DNA from: Bacillota bacterium | GTDB taxonomy: Bacteria > Sysuimicrobiota > Sysuimicrobiia > Sysuimicrobiales > Segetimicrobiaceae | Direction: 5' to 3' | Length of the DNA: 60,613 nucleotides | NCBI GenBank assembly: GCA_021324255.1 | Contig: JAJPJL010000051.1 | Span: 1-60,613 of the forward strand | Shown here: in pieces, positions 52,684-60,360 of the stretch | How positions within the stretch are numbered: the first letter of the stretch is position 1 | How the letters are laid out: every line of letters begins with the position of its first letter | Program-made: the position numbers and the translations under genes | Notes under the pieces: model-generated | What the model was told of the DNA's origin: nothing | What the model saw: only the letters and a program-made list of their open reading frames with translations | Database searches by the model: none

Positions 52684-54024
52684 CTAATGCGACGGGCTGT
52701 AGGGCACCGTGAACACCGCACCGGGTGGAGCCTGCGGCGCTTGCGGGGCGACGGGCGCCGGGGCGATCGCCGTGCTGAACACGAGGAGGGCGTTGCCGAC
52801 GGGCCGCTCGTGCCCGTCCGACGGTGAGTTGAGCACCGTCGGGGAGGGGCGCCCCGGGAACCGGGCCACCATCGTCACGGATCCGCCGCTATCGAAGGCC
52901 ATCGCCTCGTAGGCGCCAAGCCACCGCATGTACGCGGCGAGCTGCGGCTGGGTCAGCCCCATGCTCAGGCGGGGCTGGCGTCCGTCGGCGGCCACGAGCA
53001 GCAACGTGGCGCCGTCCTTCGACAGTCCCGCCGCGAGCACCGGGTTGCGGCGGTTTCGTTCGCGGGGCACCGGCGAGCTGGGATCGTCCACCGGGTACCC
53101 ATGTTCCACGAGGATCGGTCCGCCGCCAATGGCCATATGGAGGCCGCGCCAGTCCGGCGCGGTCGTGAGATGCACCTCGACGGCCATGCCGGCGGTGACG
53201 TGCTGCGCGAGCCACGCCGCCGCGTCGCCGCGCCCCACGAGCAGCAACACGCCCTTGGGAAACGGCGCGTAGTACGCCTGTTGCTGCCAGACCTGGCGTA
53301 CGGTGTACTGGAGTCCATCGTCCGGCGGCGGCGCAGCGATGAGTGAGGGCGAAGCGACCGTCCACCCGCGCCGGGTCTCCACGGGCGCGAGGTCGACGAC
53401 CGTTTGACGCACGCCCGGACCCGGCGCCGGGGCGCCGTATCCGCGGATGTTGGAAAACGCGACGATGCCGTCCGGCACGGTGCCGGTGTTGAATCCGGCG
53501 AGCCAGTACCTGGCGTTGATCGCCGGAAAGACCACGGATCCGTTCCACTCGAAGTGGGCGATGCGGAGGGTCCCATCCCGGCTCATCGCGAGGGCCGCCC
53601 ACCCGCTCGGGCTGCGTAGAAACCTGCCGTCACGCACGACGATGTTGAGCGGCATCCCCGAGTCGCCGATGTCGAAGAAGTCGCCGTTCACGCCCGCCAC
53701 CGCCCCGGCGCGCGCGACCATCGAGGATACGGTTTCGTCGGCGCTGATGAGCTGATCGTGCGCCAACCCCATCCCCAGCCGCACCGTCGGATCTGTGAGA
53801 TCGACGCGGAGATGGTACAGGCTCAGCGACCCGTCCGCGGTCGCCAACTGATAGCGGCTGTACGTGACGCCGGGGGCGACGCGGCTGGTGAAGCCTCGAG
53901 ACGACTTGATGGCGGGCCAGAGGGGTGGGGCACCCGCGAGCCCGGGACTCGAGGCCCACAGGAGCGCGAGCACCATCCACAGTGCGATGCCGGCGCGTCG
54001 ATAACGGCTACGGCGACCTATCAA
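52684..54024 (-). CDS. Phosphodiester glycosidase (NAGPA-domain) family protein, secreted
   Basis: A 446-residue secreted protein with a signal segment (IALWMVLALLWASSPGLAGA). The NAGPA/phosphodiester glycosidase domain follows. Landmarks are AGVNGDFFDIGDSGMPLNIV, HMAIGGGPILVEHGY and the active-site type AFDSGGSVTMVARFPGR. Bacterial members resemble the enzyme that uncovers mannose-6-phosphate and act on cell-surface glycans. The start is TTG at 54024; an internal ATG at 53976 lies within the signal peptide and is less likely. A Pro/Ala-rich tail ends the protein. It is convergent with the GH127 gene. Confidence 0.85.
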   Translation of the reverse strand: MIGRRSRYRRAGIALWMVLALLWASSPGLAGAPPLWPAIKSSRGFTSRVAPGVTYSRYQLATADGSLSLYHLRVDLTDPTVRLGMGLAHDQLISADETVSSMVARAGAVAGVNGDFFDIGDSGMPLNIVVRDGRFLRSPSGWAALAMSRDGTLRIAHFEWNGSVVFPAINARYWLAGFNTGTVPDGIVAFSNIRGYGAPAPGPGVRQTVVDLAPVETRRGWTVASPSLIAAPPPDDGLQYTVRQVWQQQAYYAPFPKGVLLLVGRGDAAAWLAQHVTAGMAVEVHLTTAPDWRGLHMAIGGGPILVEHGYPVDDPSSPVPRERNRRNPVLAAGLSKDGATLLLVAADGRQPRLSMGLTQPQLAAYMRWLGAYEAMAFDSGGSVTMVARFPGRPSPTVLNSPSDGHERPVGNALLVFSTAIAPAPVAPQAPQAPPGAVFTVPYSPSH

Positions 54025-54509
54025 CGGCGATGTGTCGCTCCGGTCCCTGGTGCGTCGGTTGTGCCGGTCGAGCGTCGGTCATGCAAAGTTTGATCGCGGT
54101 CGTTCGACGGACCGGCCGCGGTTCCTGCCGCCTTTCTCCGAAAGTTTGCCGGATTTTCGCCTGATGCGCGCGCGTCAGGCCGGACGCTGGGGGGACGGAG
54201 AGACTTGCCCGCGGTTTGACCTCTGCCCGCGGGGCCGGCGAGGTCGTGCGGCGGGGGAGGGGCCGTCGCCGCCTGCGAAGGCATCGGGGCCCAAGCCATC
54301 GGGGATCCGAGTCATCGCAACACAACCTTCATGGAACTCTTATAAAAACATCACGCCGATTTCATACCTTTGGGCCGCCGGAGTTCGGTCCGATACGCCG
54401 GCAATCCGGTCGCTCGGGGGGTGAGACATTCAAGGCATCTGCACGGCTCGGAATGGATAGCGCACTCGGGTGGCACGATCGAATTCCGCACTTCTCAAGG
54501 AGGTTGTCG
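54025..54509. other. Divergent intergenic region with hairpins and a -10-like site
   Basis: 485 bp between the secreted glycosidase (minus) and a small secreted protein (plus). Structured elements include a hairpin GCCTGA / TCAGGC around 54159-54180 and a TATAAA at 54341-54346 in a locally AT-rich patch. That patch would suit a promoter for the plus-strand gene, though no -35 fits. No riboswitch family fits well. Confidence 0.45.
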
Positions 54510-54851
54510 ATGAAGAGCGTTCAGCTCGTGGCGTTGGGTGTGCTCATCGGAGTGGTCAGCGTGCTTGGGCTCGGCGGTCTCAGCATCGCCGGCGCGCAGC
54601 AGCAGGGTCCGAGTCCGGCCGAGGCCCAGAAGCTCCTAGCTCAGGAGAAGGCCGTCTTGGATCAGATCTCGCAGCAATATACGCAGATGCAGCGTGACAT
54701 GAACTCGACGACGCAGATGCAGATGACGCCCACGGAGAAGGCCATGATGAAGCAGATCGAGCAGCTCGGGACGATGGTTCATATGCTCGTGGAGTCGAAC
54801 CAGAACCTCACCGATGCCCTGCAGATGATGATCGGCTCGAAGAACAAGTAG
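54510..54851 (+). CDS. Small secreted Gln/Met-rich helical protein
   Basis: 113 residues. A signal peptide (LVALGVLIGVVSVLGLGGLS ending near AGA) is followed by a mature part rich in Gln and Met. It reads like one long helix or coiled coil, for example KAVLDQISQQYTQMQRDMNS and MMKQIEQLGTMVHMLVESNQ. No family is recognised. AAGGAGG (54497-54503) sits six bases before the ATG. Periplasmic coiled-coil proteins of this size are often adaptors or metal-binding (Met-rich) proteins; here that is only a suggestion. A GC-rich hairpin follows its stop. Confidence 0.78.
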   Translation: MKSVQLVALGVLIGVVSVLGLGGLSIAGAQQQGPSPAEAQKLLAQEKAVLDQISQQYTQMQRDMNSTTQMQMTPTEKAMMKQIEQLGTMVHMLVESNQNLTDALQMMIGSKNK

Positions 54852-54867
54852 GGACCGCCGGCCTAAC

Positions 54868-54906
54868 CGCCCGGGGCCGGCCGCGGCCGGCCGGCCCCGG
54901 CGGGCG
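54868..54906. terminator. GC-rich hairpin between convergent genes
   Basis: Arms CGCCC-GGGGCCGG and CCGGCCCC-(GGC)-GGGCG pair over 13 bp with a three-base bulge around a short loop. It lies between the ends of two convergent genes and could terminate both, but no T-tract follows, so termination is inferred only from position. Confidence 0.4.
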
Positions 54907-54930
54907 CGCGGGCGGATCGGCGGGTCGCCA

Positions 54931-55698
54931 TTAGGCGCCGAGCTCACGCCGGGCGAAGGCGGCCAGATGATCCGAGAGGCGCTCTAAGACCGCGGCGCCG
55001 ATTTCCGGCGTGGCCGCCCGGGCGTCTCCCACGATGCCGTTGGGCGTCATCGCCCTCATGCCGCGCCGGAACAACTCGGACGTGTCGATCCGGCCCATGA
55101 GCCCGCGCTCGAGCCGATCGCGGGCAACCAGCGCGGGGTGCCGGGCCATCATGATCGAGGTCTCGGTCAGCTCGGCGTGGAGGGCGTCGACATCCTGGCG
55201 GGCTCCCAGCGCTTCCGCGGCGCCGTTCATGACCTGCATCATCTCGAGGAGCGCGGCCCGACCGGCATACGCGGCGATGCGCACGTTCCGGGCGGCGAAT
55301 TCGTCGCGCAGGCGCCTGGCGGCCTCCTCGAGCGCGTCGAAGTTGCCGCCGTGCGATGAGAACAACACGAAGTTAAGAAAGCCGTGCGGCGTAAGCGACC
55401 GCACGTACGCCATAACGGTCTGGATCAACGTCTCACGGGGGATCGACAGGCTTCCCGGGAATGCCAGGTGATGGTCCGAGCATCCCGGCCGGATGACCGG
55501 CGCCAGCAGCGCGTGCCCAAGCTTGCGGGCCACCCGCTCGCCGACCGCCTGCCCGATCGCCGTGTCGGTTACCGTCGGCAGGTGCGGGCCATGCTGCTCG
55601 ATCGACGCCACCACGATGACCACGGTGCGAACACCCGCCTCGAGCGCCGCCTGGACTTCCGGCCAGGACAGTTCTTCGAGGAGAACCGTGTCCTTCAT
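54931..55698 (-). CDS. Creatininase family amidohydrolase
   Basis: A 255-residue creatininase-fold hydrolase. The metal ligands are visible: Glu and His of VASIEQHGPHLP, Asp in VTDTAIGQAV, His in LFSSHGGNFDAL and Glu in DALHAELTETSIMM. The substrate of most family members is unknown; some open the ring of creatinine or formylated cofactors such as the F420 or MFT precursors (FAPy deformylase, MftE). The peptide-cleaving MftE role would need a mycofactocin cluster, which is absent here. It is a single gene. Confidence 0.9.
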   Translation of the reverse strand: MKDTVLLEELSWPEVQAALEAGVRTVVIVVASIEQHGPHLPTVTDTAIGQAVGERVARKLGHALLAPVIRPGCSDHHLAFPGSLSIPRETLIQTVMAYVRSLTPHGFLNFVLFSSHGGNFDALEEAARRLRDEFAARNVRIAAYAGRAALLEMMQVMNGAAEALGARQDVDALHAELTETSIMMARHPALVARDRLERGLMGRIDTSELFRRGMRAMTPNGIVGDARAATPEIGAAVLERLSDHLAAFARRELGA

Positions 55699-55771
55699 CT
55701 GGATCCCACCCTTTCGTCGAATTGGCGTCTTCGCGCGCGACGTGCGTCCGCGTGGCGTGAAGCGCGTTGGC

Positions 55772-56668
55772 CTACTCCGGAGTGCCGTGCCCGGAAGCGA
55801 TTTGCGCGACGCCCGCGGCGAGATTCTGAAACGCCTTGTCGAAATTCACGCCGCGGACGCCCCAGGCATAGTCGCGGTCCCGGTACCGCGTCTTCCACGA
55901 TCCCGCCCAGCCCGGCGCCGCCGGAACAAACTCGAGCGTCCCGGTCACGAGCGCCCAGTCGGCCGGCGGCGCCACATGGGGCGAGGGGAACCCGTCAGCC
56001 GTTACCCCCCAGCCCGCCAACTCGGCCTCCGTGGGGAAACGGACGCGCAGACCGAGCTCGCTGGCGCTCTCCTCGAGCGAGCCTCGTTGATCGGCACCGG
56101 CGGCCGTTTCCGCGCCGAGGACGTAGGCCGTGGTGACACCCCGCACGGCGAGCACCGGAACGATCATGGGCCGGTCCCCTCGCCAGGGCCGGTCGCCGAG
56201 GTCCGCCAGCAACCGGTCGATCATCGCGGGGACGAAGCGCACCGTGAGGTTGAACGGGCGGTCGTAGGTTCCCTGGTCATCGTGGATGTGGTACGCGGCG
56301 AGTTGATCCACGTAGTCAAAGGAGGCGATGAAGAGGTTTGCCTCGCGCGCGTATCGATCGACCCTCGGGTCGGCGGCAAGCCGTGGATTGCCGGAGGCTT
56401 TGACCAGCACCGTGCGCAGGCATCGGGCGAACCCGGCGTTCCGGTATCGCCGGTCGGAGCCCGTGACGACGACGGTGGCCTGATACATGCTGGAGAGATT
56501 TTGTGAGACGTAGGAGTATGGGGCATTTTCCGGCTTGGGCGGGTTGCCGGCGCCGACGAAACCGCCACCGGGCGCCCCCGGCGATGGGGCTGCCCCCACG
56601 GACAGCGCTACGACCATGCCCAGAACGACCGTGAGGACACGCCGCGTTGGCGCCCGCCGATCGGTCAT
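55772..56668 (-). CDS. DUF2066 secreted protein
   Basis: A 298-residue secreted protein. A signal peptide (RRVLTVVLGMVVALSVGAA) precedes a Gly/Pro linker and the domain. The first half matches DUF2066: ATVVVTGSDRRYRNAGFARC, then LVKASGNPRLAADPRV and FNLTVRFVPAMIDRLLAD. ATG 56668 is used because GGGGAGG lies six bases upstream. The function of DUF2066 is unknown. Its promoter shares the 150-bp divergent region with the first Xre antitoxin. Confidence 0.8.
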   Translation of the reverse strand: MTDRRAPTRRVLTVVLGMVVALSVGAAPSPGAPGGGFVGAGNPPKPENAPYSYVSQNLSSMYQATVVVTGSDRRYRNAGFARCLRTVLVKASGNPRLAADPRVDRYAREANLFIASFDYVDQLAAYHIHDDQGTYDRPFNLTVRFVPAMIDRLLADLGDRPWRGDRPMIVPVLAVRGVTTAYVLGAETAAGADQRGSLEESASELGLRVRFPTEAELAGWGVTADGFPSPHVAPPADWALVTGTLEFVPAAPGWAGSWKTRYRDRDYAWGVRGVNFDKAFQNLAAGVAQIASGHGTPE

Positions 56669-56784
56669 CGCAATCCTCCCCAAGCCGGTTGTCGCAGGCA
56701 TACACCTTGGTGGGTGTAACCGTCGTGTACGGTACCTATATCGCAGGAGGCCGGGGACTTACCTGCCCGGTGCTGCGAGAGTAG

Positions 56785-56828
56785 GTTGACAATCAGTTGA
56801 CTCATGGTTATCATCAGGTTATGAACGT
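56785..56828 (+). promoter_or_regulatory. Leaderless sigma-70-type promoter with four phased 11-bp repeats
   Basis: TTGACA (56786-56791), 17-bp spacer, TATCAT (56809-56814, one mismatch). The expected +1 falls on the ATG at 56821. The same bases fall into four consecutive 11-mers starting with GTT: GTTGACAATCA, GTTGACTCATG, GTTATCATCAG, GTTATGAACGT. They lie on one face of the helix, a likely operator for the antitoxin encoded downstream. Confidence 0.75.
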
Positions 56829-57621
56829 TGTCCTAGAAGGCGACCCCGACGCGTTGCGGGCGTGGGGTAGGGCGCAGGCCCCCGGCGCGGTATCCTGCCA
56901 CGAGGTTCTCGCCGCCGGGAGCCCCGCGAAAGCCCGGGCGTTCGCAGAGGCGGCGCTTGCGGTCGTCCACCGCGCCCTGATGCTTGTGGCGACCCCCGCG
57001 GCCGTGAACCCGTTGGAGTCGGCGTACCTCACCAAGCATCTCCACGACGCTGTGCCGGCCACCATCGTGTCACCGTGGACGGAGCTCGACGACGACTGCC
57101 GCGGCGCAGTGGCCCTTGAAGTCGCGCAGCGATGCCGGACGGTCACATTCTTTCGCGACGTCGCGCGCCCGATGGCGGCGCCGCCCCGAACGACCGTGAC
57201 CTCCGCTGACGCGCTCCGGCGATACTACCACCTCGTCGCATTTCTCGAGGGCATCGTGCTCGAAGATCTCGCGAACGAACCGCTTCAGGACGAATACCTC
57301 AACAAGGTGAGGCGCCTGCGGAGCGGTCTTGGGCTCACGACGGAAGACCTCGCCAAATTGCTGCGCATCACCAGGGCGGCGATCCACAAATGGACGCAGG
57401 GGAAGGGGGTATCCCTCGAGCTTCGCGCCCGCATCGACGAGTGGCTGGCCGTCCTCACGCGCCTCGAGAGTTACTGGCGCCCCGGCCTGCTGCCGTCCAT
57501 CCTGCGTCGGCATGGGCGCGGGCTCGGCGGCAAGAGACCCCTCGACGTGATGTTGCACGGCGGGGTCGACCGAGTCCTCGAATACTTTGACGCGTTGACG
57601 GACTACGGTGCCACCGCGTAG
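56821..57621 (+). CDS. Xre/MbcA/ParS-type antitoxin, module 1
   Basis: A 266-residue antitoxin. The N-terminal 150 residues are unusual (Ala-rich, unrelated to the known small antitoxins). A helix-turn-helix follows at about 165-190 (GLTTEDLAKLLRITRAAIHK). The C-terminal toxin-binding domain reads LTRLESYWRPGLLPSILRRH and GGKRPLDVMLHGGVDRVLEY, the MbcA/ParS/Xre signature. It neutralises the RES toxin encoded next and represses the promoter. Translation probably starts without a leader at ATG 56821; an upstream in-frame TTG (56797) lies before the predicted transcription start. Confidence 0.85.
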   Translation: MNVVLEGDPDALRAWGRAQAPGAVSCHEVLAAGSPAKARAFAEAALAVVHRALMLVATPAAVNPLESAYLTKHLHDAVPATIVSPWTELDDDCRGAVALEVAQRCRTVTFFRDVARPMAAPPRTTVTSADALRRYYHLVAFLEGIVLEDLANEPLQDEYLNKVRRLRSGLGLTTEDLAKLLRITRAAIHKWTQGKGVSLELRARIDEWLAVLTRLESYWRPGLLPSILRRHGRGLGGKRPLDVMLHGGVDRVLEYFDALTDYGATA

Positions 57622-58159
57622 GTGGTCGCCCCGCACGCGCGGGCCGTTCATCGCCACGGTGTACCGTTATATCCCGCACGCCGGCTCGGATCCGATGGAC
57701 GGCCGGCATTCGATGACGCGCGGCGGCCGATGGAACGCGCCGGGCAGTTTCCCCGTCGTCTACACCAACTGCTCCATAGACGTCGCGATCGTCAATCTGT
57801 GGCGACAATTTCGAAGCGAAGTCGGACAACCATGGGAGGTTGCCGAAGAGAAGCAGGCCGACCTCTACGAGATCGACCTCGACCAGCCCGGCCTGATAGA
57901 CGTCGTGTCGCCCGGCGGGATCGCCGGTATCGGGCTGCCGGCCGCGTACCCGGACGCGGCCCCGCGTTCGCTCACACAACGCATAGGCCGTCGCCTGCAC
58001 CAGGAGCGCCGGCCGGGCGTCTGGTGCATCTCGGCCGCACTTCGTTCCGGTCGGGAGATCGCGCTCTTCACGGATTATTGTGCGCCCGGTACGGTGCGCC
58101 GCCCGCCGAAACGCCTGCGCGAATGGTTTCCCGTACCCGACGAGTGGAAGACCCCATGA
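57608..58159 (+). CDS. RES-domain toxin, module 1
   Basis: A 183-residue RES-domain protein, overlapping the antitoxin by 14 bases. It carries YRYIPHAG (Arg-Tyr pair), GGRWNAPG and VVYTNCSIDVAIVN. RES toxins are ADP-ribosyltransferase-fold enzymes; MbcT degrades NAD and ParT modifies Prs. Here the residue 11 positions after the conserved Tyr, normally Glu, is Asn, so catalysis is in doubt. The GTG start has no ribosome-binding site of its own and relies on coupling. It is tail to tail with a second RES gene, overlapping it by 85 bases. Confidence 0.82.
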   Translation: MPPRRWSPRTRGPFIATVYRYIPHAGSDPMDGRHSMTRGGRWNAPGSFPVVYTNCSIDVAIVNLWRQFRSEVGQPWEVAEEKQADLYEIDLDQPGLIDVVSPGGIAGIGLPAAYPDAAPRSLTQRIGRRLHQERRPGVWCISAALRSGREIALFTDYCAPGTVRRPPKRLREWFPVPDEWKTP

Positions 58160-59022
58160 GGCGAACGTCTGATAGGCCTTGCTCCGCGGCAGGCGTGAAC
58201 CTCCGACCAAGGCGCGCCCTGGCAAGCGTTCCCGGCGTGGGCTGCCGCCGTCGCGCCTACCTTTCTAGGCATTATAATCGCCGTTATGTGATCTAGCCAT
58301 GTGTCAACGCCCGGGCCCGGCGCCTGTCTTCGGGCACCCGGTGTGCACCGTGGCCCGGTTCCGCGCGCGGGCGCGCGGTGACACCCGCGGTTGCGTTTGA
58401 GCACACGATGCCCGCCCTCCTCCCTGCCCGGGGCAGTCGCGGGCGTCATGGCGCCATCCCACGGTTTCCGGAGCCAAGAATCGTCGGCCCGGATCCGGCG
58501 CAGTTTGGGGACCGCCCCGTGACGCCGGTTCAGATTCGCCGGATACACGACCAGCTCACCCCAGCGCCGGTGGTCGCCGGTCCAAGCGTTCAAGCCGAGT
58601 CGAAGCATGGCCGCGCTGCGGCACACGATGCCGTGGTGGCCTGCGTCGTGCCATATGGTGGCGGCGTCACGACAGCGGCCGATTTCGACGCCGGCCGGAT
58701 ACTCGGGCGGAAAGCCGTTCGTCGCGATCCCTGGGCTGCTCGCCATGTCCACGACAACCCCTGCCCAGTCGATTTCCCACACGACCGGGCGCGCCGGCGG
58801 CTGCAGGTCCTCGAGCAGCATGCCGCCGCGCCGGAGGTTGTCGAGCGCCACGGCCCGGGCGACGCCTTCCGAGCAGCAACAATACAAGGCGGGAAACTCC
58901 GTTGTGTTCCACCGGTTCGCGGGCTGCCGCCAGCTGTAGGAGGTGTCGAGCGGGTCGCGCCAGGAGCGCCGCCCAACACGGTAGACGGGTACGTGCTGGT
59001 GGACCACGGTCGCGACGCTCAC
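58075..59022 (-). CDS. RES-domain toxin, module 2 (long C-terminal tail)
   Basis: A 315-residue open frame. Only the first 190 residues look like a RES domain: YRVGRRSWRDPL, ANRWNTTEF, ALYCCCSEGVARAVAL and VVWEIDWAG. The Glu expected 11 residues after the Tyr is Val here, as in module 1 where it is Asn. The remaining 125 residues are Arg/Gly/Pro-rich and overlap the other RES gene and an AT-rich patch, so the natural stop has probably been lost or the tail is untranslated. The start overlaps the antitoxin stop as ATGA, so the toxin follows its antitoxin. Confidence 0.75.
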   Translation of the reverse strand: MSVATVVHQHVPVYRVGRRSWRDPLDTSYSWRQPANRWNTTEFPALYCCCSEGVARAVALDNLRRGGMLLEDLQPPARPVVWEIDWAGVVVDMASSPGIATNGFPPEYPAGVEIGRCRDAATIWHDAGHHGIVCRSAAMLRLGLNAWTGDHRRWGELVVYPANLNRRHGAVPKLRRIRADDSWLRKPWDGAMTPATAPGREEGGHRVLKRNRGCHRAPARGTGPRCTPGARRQAPGPGVDTWLDHITAIIMPRKVGATAAAHAGNACQGAPWSEVHACRGARPIRRSPHGVFHSSGTGNHSRRRFGGRRTVPGAQ

Positions 59023-59774
59023 GCTGGCTGGTATGACAGGAGCGCGTCATAGGTGTCCGCGACCGCCCGGATGCGTCCCTCCAGGATCCGGTCCAGCGCG
59101 CGTTTGCCGTCGAACGCGTCGGCCGGCCGGCGTACCACCTCCGGGAGCCGCTCCGGCTGGAACATCTGCAGCAGGCGCCGCAGGCTGTCGTGCGCCTCAT
59201 CGATGGCGGCCAGATGATCCTCCGGCGTCCGGACCGCGCCGGTAGACCACCGGCGGGCCGACTCGCCCGACACCCCCAGCATCCGGCCCAGGTCGTCGTA
59301 GCTCAAGCGCAGATGCCGCTGGAGATCGGCGAGCGCGTGCTGGCTGCGATCCGACCGCCGTTGCTCCGCGAGCACCTCCATCGCGCTTGCCGCATACCCG
59401 GCGACGAGGTCCTCCTCCGCGGCGTCGCGCGGTCCGAGGGACTCCTCGATCCTCTCCACCGCGATCGGAACGTCTGAGACCGACGAAATCCACACCGCGG
59501 CCAGCCATCGCGACGCCGCATCGCGCTTCCCCCGCTTTGCCAGGAGGACGGCCAGCAGGCCCTGCTGGACGACCCACGACAGCGAGGCGCGGTCGGACCG
59601 CTCGTCGAGCCCCGCCTGGCGATTTAGGCGGATGGCAGCATGCATGATGCGCACGCAGGCGGCCCGCAGCACTACCTCGGTGGCGTGCCGCCGAAGCGAT
59701 CGCGTTGTTCCGGCCAGCGCCTGCCGGAACGCTTTGGCGGCGCGCGCCGCGTCGGGGGTGGGATGCGTGGCCAC
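59019..59774 (-). CDS. Xre/MbcA/ParS-type antitoxin, module 2
   Basis: A 251-residue protein built like the module 1 antitoxin. The N-terminal 150 residues are Ala/Arg-rich and different in sequence. A helix-turn-helix (LRLSYDDLGRMLGVSGESAR) follows. The toxin-binding end reads LRRLLQMFQPERLPEVVRRP then FDGKRALDRILEGRIRAVAD. GTG 59774 follows GGAGG. It overlaps the RES gene by four bases. A perfect palindrome sits in its promoter spacer, so autoregulation is likely. The pair is homologous to, but clearly distinct from, module 1. Confidence 0.85.
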   Translation of the reverse strand: MATHPTPDAARAAKAFRQALAGTTRSLRRHATEVVLRAACVRIMHAAIRLNRQAGLDERSDRASLSWVVQQGLLAVLLAKRGKRDAASRWLAAVWISSVSDVPIAVERIEESLGPRDAAEEDLVAGYAASAMEVLAEQRRSDRSQHALADLQRHLRLSYDDLGRMLGVSGESARRWSTGAVRTPEDHLAAIDEAHDSLRRLLQMFQPERLPEVVRRPADAFDGKRALDRILEGRIRAVADTYDALLSYQPA

Positions 59775-59791
59775 TGGGGTTGCCCTCCGGT

Positions 59792-59819
59792 ATTATCTTG
59801 CCACAAATGTGGCACACAA
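59792..59819 (-). promoter_or_regulatory. Promoter with a 14-bp palindrome filling the spacer (module 2)
   Basis: On the minus strand: -35-like TTGTGT (59814-59819), 16-bp spacer, -10 GATAAT (59792-59797). The spacer contains GCCACA-AA-TGTGGC (59800-59813), a perfect 6-bp inverted repeat. A dimer bound there would exclude polymerase. Confidence 0.6.
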
Positions 59820-59886
59820 TCAAACCACGAGGCCGTGCTGCATGGGCGCCGGCCGCGATTCAGAGTCGTCGGTGGCCACCGGGATG

Positions 59887-60360
59887 CTATGGCGCTTCGA
59901 GCCATGTCCGCGCCGCAACCGCCGAGTCCAGGCGCGTGAGGTTGACCAGCAGATCGAACCCGGAATCGAAACTCACAACCGCACGGTATCCGAGCTCCTC
60001 TGCCGCCACCGCGATCAGAGCGTCGTGAAAATTAAGGGCGCCCGCGGTCTTGCGCATGATCGCGACGCAGCGGTCGAACCAGTTGAGGACATGCGGGTAC
60101 AACCACGTCACCGACACCTTCGGAACGGCGTCGAGCAACAGGTCCGCGAAGTGTGTGAACGCCTCCGGCTGGCGCCGTTCCCGGCAGCGACGACCGAACA
60201 CCGTCAGCGCCTCATTGATGACGCAATCTGTGATGACGGTCGAGGCTCGCAGTTCCCTCAGCACGTGATGCACGTCGGCGGCATTCTCGTGCCACGTGTC
60301 GCGTCGATCGAAGAGCGCGACGAGGTAGTTGGAATCCAAACAGATGATCTCAGTCGTCAT
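59887..60360 (-). CDS. PIN-domain ribonuclease toxin (VapC-like), second pair
   Basis: A 157-residue PIN-domain protein. The acidic site residues are Asp in ICLDSNYLVALFD, Glu in CVINEALTVFG, Asp in FHDALIAVAAEEL and Asp in VVSFDSGFDLLV, all present. ATG 60360 is chosen by domain fit. Its first 11 bases overlap the upstream AbrB-type antitoxin, so they form an operon. Confidence 0.87.
   Translation of the reverse strand: MTTEIICLDSNYLVALFDRRDTWHENAADVHHVLRELRASTVITDCVINEALTVFGRRCRERRQPEAFTHFADLLLDAVPKVSVTWLYPHVLNWFDRCVAIMRKTAGALNFHDALIAVAAEELGYRAVVSFDSGFDLLVNLTRLDSAVAARTWLEAP

Noticed and set aside
54121-54260. Minus-strand GGCAAAC...GAAAG pattern resembling a c-di-GMP-I riboswitch
   Set aside because: The downstream GACGCAAAGCC core and the paired stems do not follow; only short chance matches remain.
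58271-58278. ATTATAAT as a perfect -10 on both strands
   Set aside because: No -35 at a usable distance on either strand and no gene start nearby that needs it.
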